The notes beneath the pieces were generated by a model, which ran no database searches, was not told the DNA's origin, and saw only the letters and a list, made by a program, of their open reading frames with translations. From Narthecium ossifragum (taxonomy: Eukaryota; Streptophyta; Magnoliopsida; Dioscoreales; Nartheciaceae): a stretch of DNA of 64,000 bases. Positions 25,985 to 38,229 of this stretch are shown in pieces (position 1 is the stretch's first letter; each line of letters starts with the position of its first letter). Position numbers and translations under genes: made by a program. The stretch spans positions 24,372,129 through 24,436,128 of the forward strand of contig OY986968.1 of NCBI GenBank assembly GCA_963920575.1. Direction: 5' to 3'.

Positions 25985-26610
25985 CGCCAATGAAAGGGGC
26001 AACCCTAGATTGGGAAAGATGAGAGCTTTCACCTCTAAGGGAAGAGATTGAAGAAGAGAAGGGTTAGGATCATCTCGTCACAAGGAGTTGGGTTGTATGG
26101 AAAATGGTAATGGATCGAGGTGGTTCTAGCACGTCGCATCCAATACACTACAAAAGATGAAATGGAGGCTAGGCTAGATATGGATTGGGGTGGTTCTAGC
26201 ACCTACAAGCCCTAAACTAGAGTCAATACTACTTTCAACATGAGTGGCCATGGTTCTAGCATAGTCTACTCATTGGGGAATATCAACAAACATCATCCAT
26301 GCATAAGGGTATAACCTATGTAATAGAATGAGATCCACCATTCAACATTAGAATCCAACCACAAAGGTATAGAAAATAAAGAATAAATTCATACAACTTG
26401 TCTTACAAGGATTACAACATCCAAATCCAAAGAAAATTACAAAGAAAACCTAAAACATCATGGTATTCCACTATGATAGGAGGTTAGCTACTCATCTTTA
26501 AGGTTGGAGATGTGGAGGAGAGTTGGATCATCATTCTCTTCTTCAATCCATTCCCTTTGAGGTGAGAGCTCTCCTCTTTCCCAATCTAGGGTTGCCCCTT
26601 TCCTTGGCCT
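25985..26610. mobile_element. Inverted-repeat element with arms of about 90 bp
   Basis: The left arm at 25985-26075 contains AAAGGGGCAACCCTAGATTG and GGATTGAAGAAGAGAA-like text. The right arm at 26525-26610 is its reverse complement (CAATCTAGGGTTGCCCCTTT, TTCTCTTCTTCAATC). The interior of about 450 bp is AT-rich, with GGTGGTTCTAGCAC repeated at 26120 and 26190. No open frame of note. Probably a fold-back or MITE-like element, or facing LTR fragments. Confidence 0.6.
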
Positions 26611-26825
26611 CCAACCATCCAAAAGAATCCCCAAATAAAAGCCATAAGTTTGGTATTTCTAGCCTTCAAGCCTGTCCCATTCGGATTACATCTGGGCCCT
26701 TTATTTTGCCCTCATGGCAAGAAAAGATCGATATTTTCATCTCGTAGTTGGTTGCGCCCTGAAGAAGATCAACTTTTGAATTGTTGCTCTTTGTCACTGT
26801 TCATGCACAAAGAAGATCGATTCTG
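26611..26825. other. Spacer before the reverse LTR, nothing recognised
   Basis: Two AGATCGAT words (near 26728 and 26812) recall the array in the LTR at 32828, but no longer similarity is evident. Confidence 0.3.
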
Positions 26826-29205
26826 TCACGCCCCGACCCAGAAAATCCATCCGGACCGGGACGTGAGGGTCCTAAACTCTAAATCAAACGGCGAGAGCCT
26901 CCCCTGCAAACATCACTTTTAAACCTGGTGCATGATTATAAATATTCACAATTAATATAAACTATCCTATGATCAAATCATAATACAGATTGACTACTAC
27001 AATACTCAATTAACTTTAAAAAGATACAATAATGATTCAAGTCCTCTAAGTACAGTAATTTCTGATCAATTTACATCAAATTGGAATACAGATACATTTC
27101 TCCTTCAGATTACAATTTATACATTTAAAGCTGTATATCAATTGAATAGAATAAACTGATGATATCCTCGATCTCACGCACCACCAAGGGGAGTGCCGCC
27201 TCCAACACCGCAACAACCTGAAAAAGAAGGGACTGCATCGACCTGCATCGCCGATGCAGCCCAGGTAGGAGTGAGCAACAAAGCTTGCTCAGTAGGGTTC
27301 TACTCTACGTCACTCACAAAGGAAGGGAAACAGCAACAGTGTCGTTTCTCCCCCTAAGTCTAAAGGATGCCACGGGTCCCATAACCCTGTCGATGTCCCA
27401 AGGGCTCCTGTCATGAAACCTCTCTCCTGAGCATGTTACTAGGAGGCCACGAAACAGTAACATGCAGGATCACCCTTACCCAAGCAGGATTCCCATGCTT
27501 TGGGGAACCACGTCAGGAACGCATCGACAACCATCCTTAGCACTTGGCCTTGGAGAAGCAACACGACCTCTAAACCTCAAATAATATAATATTCAGTCCG
27601 ACTACTTAATAATCCTTGAATGATATCAAACATGATCACTGATAACAATCACGTCCTAATCCTCGACTACCCAAACCCCGGTCCTAGGGCTAGATTCGGG
27701 CTACCCGAGAACCCCGGATCGACGATCGAAACCATCGTCTACCACCTAGCCTAATGCTTCTAATACAATCACGATGCATGCAATACTCAGGCATAAGAAT
27801 ACAGGAATAGTAGCATGCAACAATATGCCAAGACAACATACACGGGCTAGGCGAAACATCAAGCTTCCGGAGGGTAAACATAGCAAGGGTTCAAGCAATA
27901 AGGATCTATCTAGCAAAGCTATAATAACAAGTATCCAACAGATCAAAATCCGGCATTACAACGGCGTCCACAGCCGTCAACCACAATTTCTACAACAGGA
28001 ATACAACCCCAGCCACGCAATACACAACAGGCCACAATTACAGGTTAATATCAACTAGGGGACACCCTTGACCCAAATACAACGATAGCAGTAAACAGCT
28101 AATACAAATGGCACACCAGCGGCCCGCTTATCAATCTAAACATCCCAAGGGGCATCACTCCCTTGGTTCAACCACGAGCCCCACACGGGCTTAAACATGC
28201 ATATAACACATATTATGATTAACATCTAAAGCAATGGCATGTTCTATAAATTGAAAGTTAATTAGCTAATCATCCGCCAAAAGAATACCAATTCGAGCAT
28301 ACTAATCCTACAGATCACTAGTAATGCTAAATCCATGAATCTTGAAGCATCAAACCCGATGAAACATCAAAGATCCATTAAAAGCCAAATCTCGGATTGC
28401 TACAGTAAACCGCATTTAGCAAAGATGAAATCTTCGCAAATCGACGTCCAAACGACGTTAAACCTCAAATCAAACTTAATCAGATATTGATTGATATATT
28501 GGGAGCATTCTGACCAAGAATTAGATCTAATGGAAGTCTAATTTCCACAGATTTTACTAACCAATTTCTTAATTTCTGTTTCGCAGCAGTTTAGGAAACA
28601 ATTCGTCAAAAATCGTAGGAAAATCCAAAAATCATGAAATCAGCGGCAATCGAAAGATATCTCGATGATCTACAACTTTCATCTTGAAAGTTTCGCGAGA
28701 TCATGTTCACACAGCTCAAAAATCGAGCTCGAACGTGACTGTTCATCGAATAACAGAGCTTCCAAGAAAATCCGGGAAAAACATCCAAAAATCCGAATAA
28801 ATCCCAAATCAAATCCCATGAAGGTTCAATCACTCACTAAGCATGATCTAAGGAACTAATTAACACAAAGAAGACAACCAACAATCAAACCAAACCCTAG
28901 ATCTAGCATATCTTAGAGATCAAGGTAGAAACCCTACCTTAAACGCAATACAAGCTTCAATCCTCTGTTAATCCGCCGTCCTACGTCGTCGCCGTCGTCT
29001 CCAGCTCGCCGGAGAGCCGCCGGAGGCCTCCCACAGCCGCAACCATTGCCGGAGAAGGAAGAAGGCTGCCCGCGGAAGAGAGAGAGAGAGAGGAGGAAGG
29101 AGGAGGAGGAGGGGACCTCGCCGCCGCCTCCAGGCCGCCGGGGAAGGGACGGGGTCGCCGCGGGAGAGAGAAGGAAAGGAAGGAGGAGGGCTTGGGCACG
29201 GGAAC
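26826..29205 (-). repeat. Gypsy LTR in reverse orientation, related to the LTR at 32616
   Basis: Starts with TGTCACGCCCCGACCC, the reverse complement of the 3' end of the right-hand LTR (GGGTCGGGGCGCGACA). The order of landmarks mirrors the right LTR when read in reverse: the ACTGAGC/TGCTCAGTAGGG box and TACCTGGGCTGC at 27270-27300 versus 34660-34680; GGGACCC/GGGTCCCATAACCC near 27380 versus 34555; ACGTCGTTTGG at 28447 versus 33833; the GTTGTAGA(T/A)C stretch at 28670 versus 33595; and the Pro/Gly-rich purine tract at 29050-29200 versus the C/T-rich leader at 33000-33200. Similarity is clear but far from identity, so this is a different, related family member. Its U3 end (GGTCCTCACA expected) is missing and it joins gag/pol sequence of the opposite-strand element near 29205. 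Confidence 0.75.
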
Positions 29206-29280
29206 CATCCGCCGCCTCCACAGCAGTACCAGTAGTATCAGCAGCCGCAGCAGTATCAGCAGGCAGCGGCAGAGCCATCC

Positions 29281-32200
29281 GTGCCCAGAGGGTTGGAGAC
29301 GAGTTGGCTAGAGGTGGCACAGTCAGTAGACTCACCGATCGGCGGCACAGTCAGGGTAGACCGGGTCTGCCGATCTTGTTCTTTGGAGGTTGGAGGCCTC
29401 CGTGTCTGTCTAGACCTGCGGGTGCTAGACATGACAGGCTTCGATGTGATACTCGGTATGGACTGGTTAGCAGCATACCGAGCTATCATCGACTGTGGTC
29501 GTCGGAGGGTGGTCGCTTGGACACCCGATGGGACACAGTTTGTGTTGTTGGGGGATCGATTTTCAGCCGATTCCTTCGCTTGTGGTGTAGGGAGGCGTGG
29601 CAGCGAACTTTCTGCCTTGCTGGCCAGCCTATCCCTGTTTGGGTCAGAGGGAGTGCAGCAGAGCAGTTTCCCCAGGATCGTGTGCGACTACACCGACGTG
29701 TTTCCCGAGGTGTTGCCAGGGCTTCCACCACCCAGAGAGGTCGATTTTGAGATCGACCTGGTACCGCACCGATCTCTCTCCCAGCTTTCAGGATGGCACC
29801 AGCAGAGCAGAGTGAGTTGAGGACTCAGCTAGACGAGCTTACCAGCAGAGGTTTCATCCGTCCCAGTATGTCTCCCTGGGGGGCGCCAGTGTTGTTCGCG
29901 AAGAAGAAGGACGGTACCCTTCGACTTTGCATAGACTACAGGCGGCTCAACAGGGTGACGGTGAAGAACAGGTATCCGATGCCGCGGATCGACGACCTGT
30001 TTGACCAGTTGAGAGAATCTTCAGTGTTCTCGAAGATCGACCTCCGCACCGGCTACCACCAGTTGAGGGTTCGGGATTGCGACATCCCGAAGACGGCTTT
30101 TCGGACTCGGTACGGCCTGTACGAGTTCTTGGTGATGCCGTTTGGGCTGACGAACGCACCAGCAGCGTTCATGGATCTCATGCAGAGGATCTTCCGGCCT
30201 TTCCTAGACGAGTTCGTGGTGGTGTTCGTCGACGACATCTTTATCTACTCCCAGTCAGAGGCGGAGCACGAGCGACACTTGGCGACAGTGTTGCAACTAC
30301 TTCAGGAGCATCGGCTTTATGCCAAGGCTTCCAAGTGCGAGTTTTGGCTTGCACGGGTGGGATTCCTTAGACACGTGGTGTCGGCAGCAGGAATCTCAGT
30401 TGACCCAGCCAAGGTTGAGGCAGTGGTACAGTGGCAGAGACCGAGAACAGTGTTTGAGGTCCGTAGTTTCTTAGGCCTGGCGGGTTACTACAGACGGTTC
30501 GTGCGGGATTTTTCCAAGGTTGCCGGACCGTTGACCAGACTGACACAGAAGGCCGTCCCGTTCGTGTGGGATGATGCTTGTGAGCGAGCCTTCGTGGATC
30601 TGAGGACCAGGTTGACCAGTGCTGATTGTCCCCGAGCGAGGCATTGGTTACAGTGTTTACTGTGACGCTAGCGGTGAGGGTTTGGGGTGTGTCCTCAAGC
30701 AGGAGGGCCACGTAGTTTCCTATGGTTCTCGTCAGCTGAAGAACCATGAGAGGAACTACCCGACTCACGACTTGGAGCTAGCAGCGATGGTCTTCGCCCT
30801 GAAGACCTGGCGGCATTACCTCTATGGCGAGAAGTTCTCAGTCTTCTCGGACCATAAGAGTTTGAGGTACGTTTTCACCCAACGTGACCTCAACCTGAGG
30901 CAGCGACGCTGGATGGAGCTACTGGAGGACTACGACTTTGCGTTGCATTACCATCCTGGTAAAGAAAATGTCGTAGCAGATGCGCTGAGCAGACAGGTGA
31001 GAGACACCAGAGCAGCAGTTGCAGGGTTGTCAGCTCGGTAGTGGCAGGCTCTAGAGACGGCGGGCCAGTTGGGGCTCGAGTTTGAGGATCGGGGATCCAG
31101 CAGCTTCCTCTACGCGGTGCAGAGTATGCCAACAGTTCTTGCCAGAGTGCTGGAGGCACAACATAGTGACCCAGAGCTCGAGGAGTTACGCACAGCAGCG
31201 GGCACGGAGGGCGCAGACGGAGACTGGACAGTATCGCCAGACGGAGGGCTACGGTTCCGAGGCAGAGTAGCGGTTCCAGCAGATCCAGTTCTTCGAGACG
31301 ACGTTCTACGAGAGTTCCACCACTCTCGCTTTGCAGTTCATCCCGGCGGCACCAAGATGTACCAGGATCTTCGGCGACAGTTCTGGTGGCGCGGGATGAA
31401 GAGGGCAGTGAAGGAGTTCGTATCGCGCTGCCTTACCTGTCAGAAGGTCAAGGTAGAGCACCAGCGGACTCCGGGGTTACTTCAGCCGCTTCCACTAGCT
31501 GAGTGGAAGTGGGAGCACATCACGATGGACTTCGTGACCGGGCTACCGAGATCTCCTAGGGGGAATGACGCGATTTGGGTCATTGTTGATCGATTGACCA
31601 AATCGGCGCACTTCCTGCCTATGCGGGTGACAGACTCGACCGACAGGTTGGGCAGTTTGTACGTCAGAGAGGTGGTCAGACTACACGGGGTTCCAGTTTC
31701 TATCGTGTCAGACCGTGACCCCAGGTTCACCAGCAGGTTCTGGCGCGACTTTCAGGAGGCAGTTGGCACACTCCTGACTTTCAGTACGGCATTCCATCCG
31801 CAGACAGACGGGCAGTCAGAGCGGACGATCCAGATCTTGGAGGACATGCTGAGAGCATGTGTCCTCGACGCAGGAGGCAGCTGGGAGGAGCACGTTCCCT
31901 TGGTGGAGTTCGCCTACAACAACAGCTACCAGTCCAGTCTTGGAGTAGCACCTTTCGAGGCGTTGTACGGTAGGCCGTGTCGTTCCCCAGTGTGCTGGAC
32001 AGAGGTTGGAGAGGCTTCACTCACCGGTCCAGACATCGTCAGGCAGTTGTCAGAGAGGTTATGCAGATCAGAGGCAACGACCGTTAGAGTTTGCAGTCGG
32101 CGACCGAGTGTTTTTGCGAGCATCGCCGTACAGAGGTTCTGTCAGGTTTGGCAGAGGTGGCAAATTGGCGTCGAGGTTTGTCGGGCCATTTGAGATCTTA

Positions 32201-32542
32201 GAGAGGGTCGGCGAGGTAGCTTACCGCCTGGATCTTCCTCAGCACATGTCTGCTGTGCATCCGACTTTCCATGTGTCGATGCTGAGGAAGTATCACCCAG
32301 ACCCATCTCATGTCATCAGAGTGGATGACATTGAGCTTGGGGCAGACGTGAGCTTTGTTGAGCAGCCGGTTCAGGTACTTGACCGGAGGGATCAGGTCTT
32401 GCGGGGCAAGACGATTCCCTTGGTCAAGGTACTGTGGAGGCACAGAGGCACCGAGGAGGTCACTTGGGAGCACGAGGCGCGCATGCGGCAGGAGTTTCCG
32501 CAGTTGTTTTCTTCTCCAGGTACTTCTTGTTCTGTCCTCTAG
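29281..32542 (+). pseudogene. Gypsy pol polyprotein, broken by frameshifts and a stop
   Basis: Protease C-terminus at 29340-29480 (LDMTGFDVILGMDWLAAYRA); its catalytic Asp-Ser-Gly part is missing. Reverse transcriptase at 29793-30620 in another frame, with [37 protein letters not shown] and the catalytic FVDDIFIYS. RNase H at 30619-31041 in the first frame ([29 protein letters not shown]), closed by a TAG at 31039. Integrase follows in the same frame, with an HHCC finger around 31315-31445 and a DDE core: ITMDFVTGLP, IVSDRDPRFTS, QTDGQSERT. The GPF/Y segment (RFVGPFEILERVGEVAYRLDLP) and the chromodomain-like tail (IPLVKVLWRHRGTEEVTWE) lie in a third frame, to 32542. At least three frameshifts and one nonsense codon mean it is not functional. 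Confidence 0.93.
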
Positions 32543-32615
32543 TGTAGCTGTTTTATTGTTCCGAGCCCTACCCTTATCGAATCTCGGGACGAGATTTCCT
32601 TTAAGGGTAATAGGA

Positions 32616-35052
32616 TGTGAGGACCTGCCCCTCTACCCCTATGGCTCGCTGTAGACCGCAAGGGCAATTTGGTAAATTGCGCCTTGTTGGTTTGTTTCAC
32701 ACCCGCGTGTGCACACACTGGCCTTGTCTGTGTTCGTGTTTGTTTAGAATGGCTAGGTGAACCCGAGATCGGAAGATCTGAGCTTGGGCTTGTGTTTTAG
32801 CCCAAGTTTGCCTTTCTGAGTAAAGGAGATCGATCTGGATGGCTAGAGAGATCGATCTGGCCCTTTTTGCAAAGAAGATCGATATGGATTTCAAGGAGAT
32901 CGATCTCGATTGCAAAGGAGATCGATCTCACATGCCTTGGAGATCGATCATGATCGAGTCGGTGGGTTTTCTCTTTCGCGAGGACGGTCGTCGGCCGTCG
33001 CTCTCCCCTGTCAGGGAGGGAAGTCTTCCCCTCCTCTTTCCCCCAGCTTTTTCCCGTTTTCCTGGCTTTTCCCCGGGCTTTCCCCTCCTTTTCTTCCCCT
33101 CCCCTTCCTCTTTCTCTTCTCTTCTTCTTCCTTCCTTCTCTCTTTCCCGCGGTGCTCTGTTTCTTCCCTTCTCCGCCGGCGAACTTCTTTCCCTCCGTTA
33201 TCCCTCCTCCGGCCACCAAATTGGGTGTTCTTTGGCTCGTTGGATTCGTGACAACGAGAGGTTGGCTCCTGGTGTGATTTGGCAGCTTGTTGGCGATCAA
33301 ATCGCGGGGAATCAGCCGAGAAAAGCGCAGCTAGGTAGGGTTATACCTACTGATGTTCTTTTCAGGTTTTCTTGAGATCTAGACGTTGGATCTTGTTGAT
33401 CCTTGCTTTGTTGGATTCCTTATGCCTTGTAGAATAACTGATTTGAGTTTCATGTTAATCAGTTGAGATTTGAGTAGGTTTTATGTATGATTAGTCTCGG
33501 ATTTCTGGTTTTCTGCTGTTCTTGAGAAACAGCCGACTTGCAGCGAGTTTTCCGGCCGGCGAGTACATGATCTTGGCTTTTCATAAACATAAGAGTTGTA
33601 GAACTACTCGTTAGCTTTCCATTCCATCTTATTTCGTATTTTTATGATTTATGTACGATTTCTTATGAATTTTTTCCTGAAGGGCTGCGTTGCAGCAATT
33701 AATGGGTAAGTTAGTTTGATTAACGATTTTGATTAGCGTTTTCCCGTTAATCCAGCCGTTGGATGATGATGAATTTTGGATATGTTGATTATGCTTTATA
33801 CACCTACTGGTGGCTAAGTTGGATCTTGAATCCGACGTCGTTTGGGCGTCGGATCGACGGGATCAATTAGCCCCTAAGTAGAGGCTTTGGGTGTTTTTGA
33901 ATATAATATTATATTTCGGAATATAATATTATATTGTGTTTTGTTCATCATCGTTTTCGGGGTTGCTTCCAGTTGCAGGAGTCCGCGGTAGACGGTCGTG
34001 GTACCGTCGTAATGCCGGGACCCGCTGCGGACCGGCTGGCAGCGGTTGGTGGTACCGCTGCATCGATCCAGTAGACTTAAATGATGCTTGACATACTGTT
34101 GCATGCCTTTCCTATTATCTGTGTATGTCATAGCATGCATTGTTGTTGTATGCATTAGTTGCATTGGTTAGGGCGTGTGTGATCCTTGGGTCACCGTCCC
34201 GAGGCTGGAAGCTCGGACTTAGCCCTAGGACCGGGGTTGGGCTGTTAGGACTCGGTTGAATCGTGGTGTCCAGTCGATCCGATGATAGGCTTAGATGACT
34301 GGTACATTTATGGCTTGATGATTGTAGAGGTCGTGTCGGCCTCGAGTTGGATCTGAGGTGTAGCCGGTGTCCGGTTCTTCTTAAAACTCTTGAGTAGAGG
34401 ATTTGCCTACTCAGTGGTGTCTCTTCCCACCAAACAGTGTTCAGTGTCCTGTTGAGAGTTAGCAGTGTCATTTCCTGCTACTGAGTGTGACCTGACATGT
34501 GACCAGCTCGGCTGGAAGACCATGATCGTGGGCCTCAGGGACATGCGGTGGGGTTATGGGACCCATGTATACACCCAGATTCCACTTGAGGGCGACACTG
34601 TTGCGTTTCCCTCTTCCTTCTGTGTGTCGTAGTGTAGATCCCTACTGAGCTTAGTGCTCACTCCTACCTGGGCTGCGTTTTGCAGGTGCAGGCGTCAGTT
34701 CTTCCTCCGTGGCCCCTACCGGGCAGTTGGACGGCGGTGCGGCGGCGCCTGGTGGCTTTTGAGAGGTGGCAATATTTACTGCTTTTATCCTTATGTTAGT
34801 TAGTCTCCTACGGGAGTGGTATTGTATTTTGGATCTTCCCCTCTCCGAGGTTTTGTATATTAAATTCACTTGAGTTTTAAATCTGTGGTTCGAGGCTTGA
34901 ATATAATATTGTTTTTTCTTGAGGGTGCTCTGGTGAACTGTTAGGGAGACCAATAGGTTAGAGGGGACCCTCGCCGTTCTTTTTTCCGCGTTGGTTAGGT
35001 TCCGGTTAGCGTCGCCCGGCCCGGTTGGGCTTTCGCGGGTCGGGGCGCGACA
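32616..35052 (+). repeat. 3' LTR of the gypsy element
   Basis: Begins TGTGAGGACC right after a purine-rich tract and ends GGGGCGCGACA, giving TG...CA boundaries. 2437 bp. It holds a C/T-rich leader-like tract at 33010-33200 and a hexameric array of AGATCGATC at 32828-32950. No second copy in direct orientation is present in the window; the only relative is the reverse copy at 26826. Confidence 0.8.
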
Positions 35053-35420
35053 CTGGGTCTCACACTTCTAGAGTTTTCCAATAATATATGGCATATCATC
35101 TGGTTCTTCATGAAAAGCTAAAGTTTAATCTTTGAAGTTGACCCATGTACTTAAATGTGCCCGAAAAGGCTCGTTTACGCTCCAAACTTGATCTAACTTT
35201 TGTTGAGGGCTTTTGTACCTGAAATACCATGAAGATTATTAGAAAGACCTTGCTCGAACACTAATAAAGGTAAATTAAGGGATTAATTTGTGTACTTTCC
35301 ACGTCTCATCAATCTCCGATTGCTTCATTTCCAAAAAACTCACGATCATGGATTCAAAGGACCAGCTTAAATGGTTGAGCATTCGAGGCATTAATAGATT
35401 GTATATGTAGTTAATTGGTC
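35053..35420. other. Spacer between LTR and next element
   Basis: AT-rich. The phrases TGGGTCTCACACTTCTAGAG and TACTTTCCACGTCTCATC read like fragments of another retroelement edge. No gene. Confidence 0.3.
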
Positions 35421-37412
35421 ATAACACTAAATTAGTGTATCTTATTAACATGTACACCTACTTCATGTTATTTAAGGTGTTTACACCATTTTACGTTAGT
35501 TATGGTTAGTTGAGAATTTTTGATGATGATAATGCCATTATATTATAAGGAAGCCCTAACCCACTCAGATCTCCAACCTGAGCCGCCGCCTCCTCCATCC
35601 TCGCCCCCCTCTACCTCCCCCAGTCCTCTCCATCACCTCATCCATCTCCGCAGCCTCCTAGATGAAGATGTGGTGCCATTGGCGGCGGGTTCGACGAGCA
35701 AGGGGAGGATGGTAGCTCTCAACGAAGGGGGTCTGACAGACATGGCTCGTGAGGCGTTAAAGGGTTGATGACGGCGACGTCGTCTAGTGGCTTGGGCTTC
35801 CTAGGAGAGGCGACAAGGGTTGAAGGATTGTTGCTTGGCGAGAGGACGACAGAGATCAAGGGTGGGGTTGCAAGTTTGGCCGGCAACGAGGTGGGGCGAG
35901 ACAGCGCCACTGAGGAGATCCAATGGGGGCTTTCGGTGAGATCGGCGAGTGGCTGACATGGTTGGTCGCGATCGATATTAGAGATAGGAGATGAGGATCA
36001 AGTGAGATACGGAGGCTTAGATGACAGAGAACTAATGAGAGGAAAGAGAATGAGTGGGGAAGAGGGTTTGCATGGCTGAGTTCTAGTAGGGTTGATTATA
36101 GAGGGTGGGAATTAAAGAACTTGGGAGAGAGTGGGTGAAGATGGTAGGGGATCGAGGGGTTTCTCTTTTTCTCTTTCTATTTTCTATGTTTTGTTTGTTG
36201 GTCATTGTTTCGGTTCAATATTGACATAATATTCAGTTTTCTCTTTTCTCTTTTTCTTTTTCTATGTAGAGCCAGAGGATTCCAACACCGGGTTTGAATC
36301 CGGCGATCCATCGTTGTCCCCAGCGGTGGAGTTGAAGGCAAAGCCATCATGGCCAGAATCTAACTCGTCATTCTCACCGCCAGAGGATTTCAACGCCGAG
36401 TTTGAATCCGACGATCCATCGTTGTCCCCCGCGATGGAGTTGGAGGCGGAGCCACCATCTTCGGACTCCGACTTGTCCTTTTCACCGCCGCATGGATCCC
36501 TTCAGGCGAAGTCCGTCGCTCCCAAGGTCAACGATACCGCCCTGGCCCTCGCATTCGCAGGCTCCACCATCGAGCTTCACCGCCCCCTGGATCCCTCCGA
36601 GCACGCGGTGATGTTTACACGACATACGACCAGCTCTGGGCTCCCACGACCTCAACGGATTGGCGCCGGCGATAGAGGTAGAGGCAGTGTCGAGTCACGA
36701 TCGGGTGGCAGAAGATCTTGAGGGAGAGGGAGAACGAGTGGGGGGGGAGAGGGTGTTATTAATAATGGTAGGTATGTCTTTTGTCGTCTAATTTGGTGCT
36801 ATTGTCCAAAATCTAGACACTAATGTTTTATTAGCATAATAAGTTCTATTTTTGGTGTTTAGGCTCTTTATTATTAACATAATAAGTTATGTTTTTGGTT
36901 CCTAAGCACAAAAAATAGAACTCATTATGTTAATAAAACATTAGTGACTAGATTTGAGGCGATGACATCAAATTATGCTAAAAAGAAAAAGGGAAAAGAG
37001 AAACGCCAAATCCCCTATTTTTTACCATCTTCACCAATTCTCTCCGAAGTCTCTCAATCCCCACATTTTATAATCAACCCCATTAGAACTCAGCCGTGCA
37101 AACCCTCTTCCCCACTCCTCTCTCCTCCCATTAGTTATCCCTCATCTAAGCCTTCGTATCTCACCCGATCCCCATCTCCTACCTCTAATACCGATCACAA
37201 CCAACCATGTTAGCCACTCATCGATCTCATTTGAAGCCGTCAGTGGATCTCCACCTTTGAAAATGTCAATGGCTTAGGGCTTCCTTAAAATATAAGGATA
37301 TTATCATCATCAAAAATTATAAACTAACAATAACTAACATAAAATGATGTAAACACCTTAAATAATATGGACGGGATGTGCATGTTAATAAGATACACTA
37401 ATTCGATGTTAT
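35421..37412. mobile_element. Long-TIR DNA element with coding-like interior (Pack-MULE-like)
   Basis: Outer arms about 135 bp long are inverted copies: ATTAGTGTATCTTATTAACA at 35431 and its complement at 37383-37402, through AAGGTGTTTACA(C/T)CATTTTA and GATGATGATAAT to AAGGAAGCCCTAA (35540-35560 and 37275-37290). The pairing resumes further in: 35940-36165 pairs with 37000-37235 (for example GAGTGGCTGACATGGTTGG versus CCAACCATGTTAGCCACTC), with an extra 330 bp of GC-rich sequence in the left arm. The interior (36270-36720) has coding character. No transposase and no clear target-site duplication were found. Confidence 0.7.
36272..36720 (+). pseudogene. Captured or fragmentary coding sequence inside the element
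   Basis: A GC-rich open frame at 36314-36721. It starts with two tandem copies of a 108-bp (36-codon) unit, at 36272-36379 and 36380-36487; each encodes an acidic, Ser/Pro-rich repeat with EFESDDPSLSPAMELEAEP in the second copy. It continues with SVAPKVNDTALALAFAGST and IELHRPLDPSEHAV. I do not recognise the source protein. An AG acceptor-like site (TTTTTCTATGTAG) at 36269 suggests it was an internal exon of a host gene. The final part looks frame-shifted. No start codon with context is seen, so translation is doubtful. Confidence 0.5.
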
Positions 37413-38229
37413 CGCAAATTAAATATAAAAAAAAAACCCGCCAATTCCTACCGGGGCTTCGAACACACCATCATTGTAGTAGTTAAGAATTGTAATATCG
37501 GCTTTATTTTTTTTTTAATGAATTGAACACACATGCTAAAAACTGGGGATTATCCAAGAGAGCTGGGACTGCTCCCTTCTACACTGTCCAGCAAACACTA
37601 TCGGCCCAATAATTAGCCATTCTTGGAATATGAGTAAACACCGCAGGTTTGAAATCCAAATGCAAAATAAGAAATGAGGGAACTCAACATCTGCTATAAA
37701 TTCCTTCATGGTCCACCTTCCAAATTGGTTGCTACCTTCTCAGAGCAGAGCAGATAGAATCGAATCCCCCTCTCGCCATATCCCAATCTCTTTCAACATC
37801 CTCGCATTATTAAATCTATGCACCCAATTGGAGTATGACATCCATCCGAAAGTAACCCATGATATCTCCAAAGCGTGCATAAGCCTCTTCTTTATCTCGT
37901 TGGTTTAATCAAATATTAATAAGTATATCAATAATCTCAAACATCACACTGTTACATCGAATAATCTCAAATTTATCTGGTTAAGATCCCATCCTTTGAA
38001 AGAGCAGAACTGACCTCTGTTTGATTAAGGGATAAGGAGGGATAATCCCATTTTATCTCCCTTATTTTTATTTTTTATTTAAACACTAAAAATAATAATT
38101 ACGGGTTATTTTCATTCCACCTATCACCGTCACTCGACTTTTTCTTACCACCATTCCTTAATTTCACTTTTTCTAACCCCATATAACCCTATCCCCTCTT
38201 AATCTCATTTTTTCCAACCCCATAATGAG
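37413..38229. other. Spacer and distal LEA14 promoter
   Basis: AT-rich, no gene. 38017-38230 looks like a short insertion (CTGTTTGATTAAGGGATAAGG at its edge, then a T/C-rich body), loosely similar in reverse complement to 53285-53480. The real promoter elements lie after it. Confidence 0.4.

Larger units (their letters stand above)
29205..35052 (+). mobile_element. Defective Ty3/gypsy chromovirus (Tekay/Del-like), 3' part with LTR
   Basis: Order on the plus strand: end of gag (Gln/Tyr/Pro-rich, 29213-29280), protease remnant, reverse transcriptase, RNase H, integrase, CR-type chromodomain, purine-rich tract AAGGGTAATAGGA, and a 3' LTR of about 2.4 kb (32616-35052). The 5' LTR, primer site and nearly all of gag are absent, and a reverse LTR of a related element takes their place. 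No target-site duplication is visible around 26826-35052 (GATTC versus CTGGG). The gypsy assignment comes from the order RT-RNaseH-INT; Tekay/Del from the integrase C-terminus and chromodomain wording. Confidence 0.9.

Noticed and set aside
29046..29750. 234-codon frame overlapping the gypsy protease/RT region
   Set aside because: Shadow frame of the retroelement and reverse LTR; Arg-rich low-complexity translation.
32797..33375. Open frames of 110-178 codons in both strands at the start of the LTR
   Set aside because: They fall on the C/T-rich leader and the AGATCGATC array; overlapping on both strands and without domain.
26826..35052. Single composite transposon with long inverted termini
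   Set aside because: Arms are only moderately similar, the pol is a normal gypsy order with its own 3' LTR, and no target-site duplication flanks the whole; kept as a finding about orientation, not as one element.
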